Below are positions 18,672 through 25,143 of a stretch of DNA of 47,882 bases, piece after piece; the stretch's first letter is position 1, and each line of letters opens with the position of its first letter. The position numbers and the translations under genes are program-made. The notes beneath the pieces are model-generated. The model searched no databases, was not told the DNA's origin, and was given only the letters and a program-made list of their open reading frames with translations. Source of the stretch: Chloroflexota bacterium (lineage in GTDB: Bacteria; Chloroflexota; Anaerolineae; Promineifilales; Promineifilaceae). Location of the stretch: assembly GCA_029559155.1 (NCBI GenBank), contig JAKQCM010000200.1, forward strand, positions 1 through 47,882. Reading direction: 5' to 3'.

Positions 18672-19730
18672 CTAACCTTTCACTTTGCTTACCGGGATGA
18701 CGCGCATACCCCATCCGGGTTCCACTTCAAAGCTGACGATGTTGCCGGTGGTTTTGTCCGCGCCACGAACTTTGGTTACTTCCAACGTTTTAACCAGTTT
18801 TTTGCCTACTTCTTCGGTGCGAAGCTGCAAATGCGCGTCGCACAACGAACGAATGCGCACCAACAATTCACTGTTGAGCGCGTGGGAATGTAAGATGAGG
18901 ATGATGCTGCTGCCGCGCGCGCAGAGCCGCTTGCATTCTTCAAAAAAGCCCAATACTTCTTCAAGGGTGGATTGGCCGATTGCCAGGGTCAACGAATCTA
19001 CGATGATCATGTCGCGGCTGGTTTCCCGGCTCATGGCCTGAAGAAGACGGCGGGGGGCCGTGTTGCCTAATTGAGACAACTCCATCGGGTAAATACGGAT
19101 TTTGCCCAGAAGCAAATAGTCCAGAATGTCCAGGTCCAGGCTGCGCATTTGTTTTACCAGGCTCTTGACGCTGTTTTCGCTGGTAAAGAGCGAAAGCGTG
19201 AAGCTGTCGTTTAGGGAGCCAAACATCATTTGCTGCGAAAGGACGGATTTACCGGCTCCGGAACTGCCTTCGACAAGGGTGAGGGAGCCTAAGGGAATGC
19301 CGCCGCCCATTTTGCTGTCTAATTCGCCGTTGCCGGAGGAAATGACGCTTTTTTGCGGTCCTTTGCGACCGAGGTAGGGGAGTATTTTAGTGACCAGCGT
19401 AACGGCATCGAAGGGCTTGATGAGGTAATCATCTACGGGCGATTCGTGGCCGATGGTGAGGCTGTCTAGCTCGCTGTCGTTGGCGAGCATGATGAGGGGG
19501 ATTTCGGCCGTTTCGGGGTCGGCGCGCAAATAGCGGGCGACTTCTTCGCCGCCCATGCCGGGCAAAAAAATGTCCAGCAAGATGAGATCGGGTTTTTCGG
19601 ACACGGCCGTTTTTAATCCTGTCCCGTCGTCGATGGCTACCAGCACATCATAACCTTCGTCTTCCAGGAGGCCTTGGGTCCACGCCAACATCTGTACATC
19701 ACCTTCGATGACCAAAATCTTATGCGCCAT
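18672..19730 (-). CDS. arlH: Receiver domain fused to ArlH (FlaH)/KaiC-like ATPase
   Basis: N-terminal REC (ILVIEGDVQMLAWTQGLLEDEGYDVLVA...LILLDIFLPGMGGEEVARYL...DDYLIKPFD) then KaiC/ArlH-like GGGIPLGSLTLVEGSSGAGKSVLSQQMMFG and MIIVDSLTLAI; adjacent to arlI-like gene. Confidence 0.86.
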   Translation of the reverse strand: MAHKILVIEGDVQMLAWTQGLLEDEGYDVLVAIDDGTGLKTAVSEKPDLILLDIFLPGMGGEEVARYLRADPETAEIPLIMLANDSELDSLTIGHESPVDDYLIKPFDAVTLVTKILPYLGRKGPQKSVISSGNGELDSKMGGGIPLGSLTLVEGSSGAGKSVLSQQMMFGSLNDSFTLSLFTSENSVKSLVKQMRSLDLDILDYLLLGKIRIYPMELSQLGNTAPRRLLQAMSRETSRDMIIVDSLTLAIGQSTLEEVLGFFEECKRLCARGSSIILILHSHALNSELLVRIRSLCDAHLQLRTEEVGKKLVKTLEVTKVRGADKTTGNIVSFEVEPGWGMRVIPVSKVKG

Positions 19731-19731
19731 T

Positions 19732-20157
19732 TTAATTCTTACCACTCCAGATTAACGAGCGTACTCTTTCCACCAGAACGGCCGCTTTTACCGGCTTGGT
19801 TAGAAAATCGGATGCGCCTACGCGGTAGCCGTTTAGCTGGTCACGCACCCGCTGGGCAAAATCTACCGGGTCGTTGGCCGGTTTGTCTATGGCGCCACGG
19901 GCTGTAAGCATGAGGATGGTGGTAACGGCCGTTTCCGGGTTTTCGCGCAGTTTGCGGCATACCTGGAAGCCGTCCAAACCCGGCATCATAATATCCAAAA
20001 TCACCAGATCAGGTTTTAGAATAAAGGCCAATTCCAGGCCATCGTGGCCGTTGTAGGCCGTAAACACCTCATACCCATGCTTTTGCAGCACATGCTCTAC
20101 GATATGCAGCGTCAGCGGATCGTCATCTATAGCCAGGATGCGATGTGGTTGGTTCAT
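19732..20157 (-). CDS. Stand-alone receiver (CheY-like) protein
   Basis: MNQPHRILAIDDDPLTLHIVEHVLQKHGYEVFTA...LVILDIMMPGLDGFQVCRKL...ASDFLTKPVKAAVLVERVRSLI. Confidence 0.93.
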   Translation of the reverse strand: MNQPHRILAIDDDPLTLHIVEHVLQKHGYEVFTAYNGHDGLELAFILKPDLVILDIMMPGLDGFQVCRKLRENPETAVTTILMLTARGAIDKPANDPVDFAQRVRDQLNGYRVGASDFLTKPVKAAVLVERVRSLIWSGKN

Positions 20158-20561
20158 TGCGCCTCGTCGAACGTTGCCCAATTCTCTGCCTGTTCCGCCC
20201 AGTCCGGCTGCGCAAAGAAGGCAATGATGTCTTCTATGGCGGCCGTCAGGTGGAATAAACACTCCTCTGCTCCGCTTAGATCATTCCTCATCCCCATGAG
20301 TTCAATCTCGCAGGCCAATTTATAAGCCTGCCAACCGCCGATGTTGCCCAGGCTGCATTTCAGGCGATGGGCTTTGGCTTTCACATCGGCTCCCTTGCCA
20401 CAGGTTGCAGCTTCTTGCAGGGTTGCCATCTGGTCTGAGCAGTCGAACAAAAATAACGCCACGATCTCCTGCAATAATTCCAGGTCGCCATCTACTATGT
20501 CGCGGGCATAGGCCAGATCAATCGGGTACGAATTGTGGGTTGATGGTGATAATTGAGTCAT
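20154..20561 (-). CDS. HPt domain phosphotransfer protein
   Basis: AKAHRLKCSLGNIGGWQAYKLACEIE matches the HPt active-site helix; ATGA overlap with the receiver gene. Confidence 0.86.
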   Translation of the reverse strand: MTQLSPSTHNSYPIDLAYARDIVDGDLELLQEIVALFLFDCSDQMATLQEAATCGKGADVKAKAHRLKCSLGNIGGWQAYKLACEIELMGMRNDLSGAEECLFHLTAAIEDIIAFFAQPDWAEQAENWATFDEAQ

Positions 20562-20658
20562 TCTTTTTCCTCGGCTGAACTTGCCAAAACTGCCAATAAT
20601 CGGTTTCGGTCACCGCGCTTAACATATTTGCTTTGCGCCGGCGCCGGATGCTTCTAAA

Positions 20659-21186
20659 TCAACGAACAAACTGCATACTGGCGCTTACGCCGTTTTCGGC
20701 GGCAATGGTTACCATATTTGTGGTGTTGGGCCCGACCGGGGGCAAGACGCGCAAACGCAGCAAAACTTCCTCGCCGGGGTTCAGGATTCCGGGTTCAAAC
20801 ACTTCGCTCTCGGCCGTAGCCGCGTCCAGATAGATGCCGATCACGCTCCATTCGCCGGCGGCCGGTTCGCCGGTGTTGTAGCTGTACCAGCCCACCGCAA
20901 GGTCGCCGGGCGGGGTATAGTATTCGGTGATGACGTCCCAATTGGCGAAATCGGCCAGGCGGGTGTCGCCATCGTTGCGCAGTGTCAGCTCGATGACTGC
21001 GCCCGAACTTTTGGTTTGCGCCAGAATGGGCGTGAGGTCGGTGTGCATCTGGTCGCTCAGGCGGGTCTGCATCTCTTGCCAGGAGGCGCGCAGCGTGTCT
21101 TGCGCGCCCAGGTAGCCGGTGAAAATGGTGAGGCTGGCAAACAAGATGAGGGCCAGGACAATAAAAGCGGTCAGTATGGTTTCCAT
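20659..21186 (-). CDS. arlF: Archaellum stator-type protein, ArlF/FlaF-like
   Basis: N-terminal TM METILTAFIVLALILFASLTIFTGYL then RLSDQMHTDLTPI...VIELTLRNDGDTRLADFANWDVITEY...GEEVLLRLRVLPP...MVTIAAENGVSAS beta-sandwich. Confidence 0.72.
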   Translation of the reverse strand: METILTAFIVLALILFASLTIFTGYLGAQDTLRASWQEMQTRLSDQMHTDLTPILAQTKSSGAVIELTLRNDGDTRLADFANWDVITEYYTPPGDLAVGWYSYNTGEPAAGEWSVIGIYLDAATAESEVFEPGILNPGEEVLLRLRVLPPVGPNTTNMVTIAAENGVSASMQFVR

Positions 21187-21214
21187 AAAGAGCTATCCCA
21201 TTTGTTCAACAGGC

Positions 21215-21724
21215 TTACATGCTGAAGAAGTATTCGGCGTCTACGCCGTTGGGAGTGATGACCTTTAGGAAGTAACGGCCGTTTCCCAAAGGCACGCCAT
21301 AGTGAATGGTAATTTTCAAGGTGGCCGTTGGCGTCCATTGGCCGCTGTTTTCCACTTGCCAGGTCCAGTACGGGTAGCCGCTGGCGGCGCTTTGATGCGG
21401 AATGCGATTAAATGCGCCTTCAGGGCCAAAAAACACGTCGGTCTGTTCCAAAGCCACAATGCGCGTTTCGCCTACATTCTTAACCCAGGCAAATACATCA
21501 AAATCACCATCGCCGTTGGTGTCTTGCCACCAGCTGCTGCTGTCCAGCTCGCCCACGGAATGGATGATGGTGATCTGGCTTTTTAGCTTTTCGTCGGCGC
21601 GGCTGGTCATGCTGGTCATGGCGTCGTTGCTTTCGATGATGGCCGGATAGGCGGCGTTAAACAGAAGAACTCCCATCACCATACTGATGACGATGAGCAT
21701 TGTGGTCATGATTGCTTTGTCCAT
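21215..21724 (-). CDS. arlG: Archaellum stator-type protein, ArlG/FlaG-like
   Basis: MDKAIMTTMLIVISMVMGVLLFNAAYPAIIESNDAMTSMTSRADEKLKSQITIIHS...VFAWVKNVGETRI...GNGRYFLKVITPNGVDAEYFF. Confidence 0.74.
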   Translation of the reverse strand: MDKAIMTTMLIVISMVMGVLLFNAAYPAIIESNDAMTSMTSRADEKLKSQITIIHSVGELDSSSWWQDTNGDGDFDVFAWVKNVGETRIVALEQTDVFFGPEGAFNRIPHQSAASGYPYWTWQVENSGQWTPTATLKITIHYGVPLGNGRYFLKVITPNGVDAEYFFSM

Positions 21725-21789
21725 ATGATGCCTCTGGTGTTTTTGTAGGGATTAGACCCGGCGAAGAAATGGGACCAATCTGTCGGTAT

Positions 21790-22341
21790 TTAGTCTAGTA
21801 GTTGGGTGAGTTGCTGCAGCAGAACGGCCGTTTCCGCCGCATCTGCCCCTTCATTCTCGTCACACAACACAATCAGCTGCTGCAGGGTATCGTAGATGTC
21901 CGGGGAGATTGCGCCGGAAGAAGCGCGCAGGTCCAACAACTTGCGAGTTCGCTCGGCGCCAATCTTGGCCACGCTGCCCCCAACCCAATCCACCAATCCG
22001 GCAAAAGACTGGTTGACGGTCGCGGGAGGGGCGGCGGCGGGAAGCTGTTCGGGTAACGGCCGTGTCGCCTCCCGCAAATCGGCCAGCGAAACCTGACGCA
22101 TCTTCAACCCTGCGGGCTGGTTCGGCTCGGAATCCGCTGCTGGCTGCCCATTGTTGTGTGCCGGTCTGGCCGCGCCCTGCGCCAGCACTCCACTATCGTC
22201 ATACGAATCATCTTCTGTGCGGAGCGCCGGATGGTAATGAACGAGAATTTGTTCTTGGATTTCCAATAACGTTTTCTGAATTTGATTCTTCAAAATCTTC
22301 ATTTCTTGTTCCAGAGATTTCACTCTTTGTTCGATGTCCAT
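21790..22341 (-). CDS. ArlC/D/E-like cytosolic coiled-coil protein
   Basis: N-terminal coiled coil MDIEQRVKSLEQEMKILKNQIQKTLLEIQEQI and C-terminal LVDWVGGSVAKIGAERTRKLLDLRASSGAISPDIYDTLQQLIVL resembling the ArlD/E domain (W..FLV..VG...L...LDYY...GWIS..V). Confidence 0.58.
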   Translation of the reverse strand: MDIEQRVKSLEQEMKILKNQIQKTLLEIQEQILVHYHPALRTEDDSYDDSGVLAQGAARPAHNNGQPAADSEPNQPAGLKMRQVSLADLREATRPLPEQLPAAAPPATVNQSFAGLVDWVGGSVAKIGAERTRKLLDLRASSGAISPDIYDTLQQLIVLCDENEGADAAETAVLLQQLTQLLD

Positions 22342-22362
22342 CAGGCTGCTCCTATTGCTGAC

Positions 22363-22400
22363 AACAGTTTAGCCGGACTCGTAAGCCCGGCTGAACTGTT
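22363..22400 (-). promoter_or_regulatory. Stem-loop directly downstream of the archaellin gene
   Basis: AACAGTTTAGCCGG-10 nt-CCGGCTGAACTGTT: 14-bp stem with one G.U-compatible position; no T-run. Confidence 0.82.
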
Positions 22401-22425
22401 CATTCATGTGGCGACTTGTGATTTG

Positions 22426-23013
22426 TTATTTCAGGTCCATCACCGAATCGAAGTACGGCGGGGTGGTCCGTTGGATGCTCAGCGCCGCGCCCTTGGGCGG
22501 TTTCATCTCCACCGAGAACTGCGTGTTGATGCTCAGAGCATTGGTCAGGCCGCTCAGGTCTACGGTAATCTCGACCAGTTCGCCTTTATCCAGCAGTTCG
22601 TCGCCATCGTTGGTTACGATCCAGTTCGTTGTCCAGGCTACGTCATTCTCGAACTGCGAGGCATCGACGTAATTCACCACCATGACCGGGGTTGTCGTGT
22701 TCAGGTCCAGCGGTTCGCCGCCAACCACGTTGCCCAGCGTAAAGACCAAGGTGTCAATTTCTGCGCCGGTGGTGCCGCTAACGGCGGCCGTGGCGATGAG
22801 GGAACCCTTAACTTCCATTGAGGACTGCACTTCGCCTAAGCCGGAGTAGACGGCTTCTTTGCCACGCTCGGTGGAGAATGTACCGGCTGACAGGATGGTA
22901 AAGGCAAAAACCGAAGCTACCACGATAAAGGCGATCAGGATGATGGCTGTTTCCAGAGCGGTGATACCGCTTTCATCCCGACCCAACTTCTTCCAAAAAT
23001 TGTTGCTGTTCAT
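22426..23013 (-). CDS. arlB: Archaellin (ArlB/FlaB-like major filament protein)
   Basis: [64 protein letters not shown] closely follows the archaeal archaellin N-terminal pattern; RBS AAAGGAG before ATG. Confidence 0.88.
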   Translation of the reverse strand: MNSNNFWKKLGRDESGITALETAIILIAFIVVASVFAFTILSAGTFSTERGKEAVYSGLGEVQSSMEVKGSLIATAAVSGTTGAEIDTLVFTLGNVVGGEPLDLNTTTPVMVVNYVDASQFENDVAWTTNWIVTNDGDELLDKGELVEITVDLSGLTNALSINTQFSVEMKPPKGAALSIQRTTPPYFDSVMDLK

Positions 23014-23202
23014 TTTTTGCTCCTTTTGCAAGATATGAATGTTGATTTTTTCTCGGCGCGCTGCTCATTCGATTTTTGCGCTGCGCCGTTTTTGTTCGAT
23101 GTGGTTACTGTACAACAGACTTATCTTGCGGAGCGTGGGCCTGGCGCGAGGCTTGCGTGAGGCTTGTGTGAGGGCCGCTCTACCCGGACTGTCGCTCCTT
23201 TA

Positions 23203-23919
23203 TCAATCCGGAACCAGCATGTAGCCACGGCGTGACACCGTGCGGATGAGTGATGGCTGGCTGGCGTCTGGTTCTATCTTGAGGCGAAGGTTTTTTATGT
23301 GCCAGCGTACCAGACTGGGATCGGCCGTGCCGGGCGCGTAGGCCCACACTTCTTCCAACAGGTCTTGGCTGGAAAACGGCCGTTTCGGATGCGTCATCAG
23401 GTGGTACAACAGCTCAAACTCGGCCGGAGTAAGCTGAACCATCTCGCCATCGCCCCGGCGCACCCAACACGCCTGTAAATGCAGCGTCAGCCGCCCCAAC
23501 GTCAGTTCTTGCGTGCCGGTCGCTGGCTCTGCTGCGGCAGCTTCACGCCGACGCAGCAGAGCGCGTACCCGCGCTTTCAGCTCTTTAGATTGAAAGGGCT
23601 TGTCCAGATAATCATCGGCCCCGGCGTCCAGGCCGGTTACATGGTCATCCACACTGTCTTGCGATGTCAGAAAGAGGATGGGCACATAACGCAGCGCGGA
23701 GTCGGTGTCCAGGCGCAGGCGGCGGCAAACCTCCAGGCCATCCATCCACGGCATGTTCACGTCTAGCACTATCAGATCGGGCTGCATCTGGTGGGCAGTT
23801 TGCAGCCCTTCCAGCCCATTATGTGCCGTTAGAACTTCATACCCGTCTTGCGTCAGCACCAACCGCAAGCTGCGGACCAATTCGGTGTCATCGTCAACCA
23901 ATAATATGTTTGGAGCCAT
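23203..23919 (-). CDS. OmpR-type response regulator
   Basis: MAPNILLVDDDTELVRSLRLVL...IVLDVNMPWMDGLEV...GADDYLDKPFQSKELKARVRALLRR plus winged helix. Confidence 0.95.
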   Translation of the reverse strand: MAPNILLVDDDTELVRSLRLVLTQDGYEVLTAHNGLEGLQTAHQMQPDLIVLDVNMPWMDGLEVCRRLRLDTDSALRYVPILFLTSQDSVDDHVTGLDAGADDYLDKPFQSKELKARVRALLRRREAAAAEPATGTQELTLGRLTLHLQACWVRRGDGEMVQLTPAEFELLYHLMTHPKRPFSSQDLLEEVWAYAPGTADPSLVRWHIKNLRLKIEPDASQPSLIRTVSRRGYMLVPD

Positions 23920-23936
23920 CTATAAACCTTCCTAAA

Positions 23937-23979
23937 GAGTGCGGAGTGAGGAGTGCGGAGTGCGGAGTGAGGAGCGAAG
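23937..23979. repeat. Short imperfect tandem repeat (GAGTGCGGAGTGAG units)
   Basis: gagtgcggagtgaggagtgcggagtgcggagtgaggagcgaag. Confidence 0.8.
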
Positions 23980-24027
23980 AAAAAGAATGCTTATTTCTTC
24001 CTCTCGCTCTCGCTCTACCCTCTCGCT

Positions 24028-25098
24028 TTACGCTTCTACTGTGAAGATTGCGCCGTGGGGGTCGTTGGCATGGACGGCGATACGGCCGTTATGCGCCTCT
24101 ACCACCATGCGGCAAAAAGCCAGCCCCAGCCCTACCTGCTTCACGTTGCGCTGTCCGGCGGCCACAATCTGGAATTTATCGAAAATTGTCTCTTGGTGTT
24201 CCGGCGGAATGCCTGGCCCTTCGTCGCAAACTTGCAGGCAAAAACGGGCGTGGGGTAACGGCCGTAACTTCACTATGACACGGCCGTTTACCGGCGAAAA
24301 CTTCAGCGCATTAGACAACAAATTATCCAGCACACGCTGCCACAGGTTTGCGTCCAGGCTGGCGATCAACGGCTCAGGCGGCGTTTCCAGGGCCAACGTC
24401 ACCGACCTTTGCGCCGCCAGCGGCTGATAGGCGTCGCAAGCCGTTTGCAGCAGATCATTCAGGGTAACGGCCGTTTGCAGCAGCGTCAGCTTGCCATGCT
24501 CCATCTTGGCCATCATCAGCATATCCGTCAGGTACCCATTCAGCCGGACCACCTGGCCGGTAATGGTATGCAGCGCCTCCTGCGCCTCCGGTTGGGGTGT
24601 ATAGCGTCGTAATAAATCGCAGTACATGGTGATGGTCGTCAGCGGGCTGCGAATATCGTGGATGATCATGTCCGACAAATCCTGGCGCAGACGCATCATC
24701 GTTTGCAGGTCGTCGTGGCGCTGCTTAATGCGCAGCATGGAGCGCACGCGGGCGCGCAGTTCCAGGCCGTTCACCGGCTTGTGGATAAAGTCGTCGGCTC
24801 CAGCGTCCAGGCCGCGGGCCACATCTTCTTTGCTGTCCAGCGCTGTTATCAGGACGATCGGGATGTGTTGGGTGGCAACGGCCGTTTTCAAGACCCGGCA
24901 CACCGCAAACCCATCCATGCCTGGCATCATCACATCCAACAAAATCACATCCGGGTTTATTTCCGGCAGGCGTTCCAGCGCCTCCGGCCCGCCGGCGGCA
25001 AAATGCAAGGTATACCCTTCTTGCAACAGCAGCATCTCCGCCGTCTGTCGCGCCGTAAAGTCGTCATCTACAATCAAAATTACCGGTTTTTCGCTCAT
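24028..25098 (-). CDS. Receiver-histidine kinase (REC-HisKA-HATPase_c)
   Basis: MSEKPVILIVDDDFTARQTAEML...DVMMPGMDG...DDFIHKPVNGLEL; DMIIHDIRSPLTTITMYCDLL; DEGPGIPPEHQETIFDKF. Confidence 0.94.
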   Translation of the reverse strand: MSEKPVILIVDDDFTARQTAEMLLLQEGYTLHFAAGGPEALERLPEINPDVILLDVMMPGMDGFAVCRVLKTAVATQHIPIVLITALDSKEDVARGLDAGADDFIHKPVNGLELRARVRSMLRIKQRHDDLQTMMRLRQDLSDMIIHDIRSPLTTITMYCDLLRRYTPQPEAQEALHTITGQVVRLNGYLTDMLMMAKMEHGKLTLLQTAVTLNDLLQTACDAYQPLAAQRSVTLALETPPEPLIASLDANLWQRVLDNLLSNALKFSPVNGRVIVKLRPLPHARFCLQVCDEGPGIPPEHQETIFDKFQIVAAGQRNVKQVGLGLAFCRMVVEAHNGRIAVHANDPHGAIFTVEA

Positions 25099-25143
25099 TG
25101 TCGTTACGTACATCACAGAAGGTAGTCAGGCGATTGTGGCCAG

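Noticed and set aside
22363-22400. Calling the post-archaellin hairpin a rho-independent terminator
   Set aside because: No T-run follows the stem on the minus strand; reported as a regulatory stem-loop instead.
22282-22821. Plus-strand 179-aa ORF over the archaellin gene
   Set aside because: Overlaps the clearly archaellin-like minus-strand gene; no domain signal.
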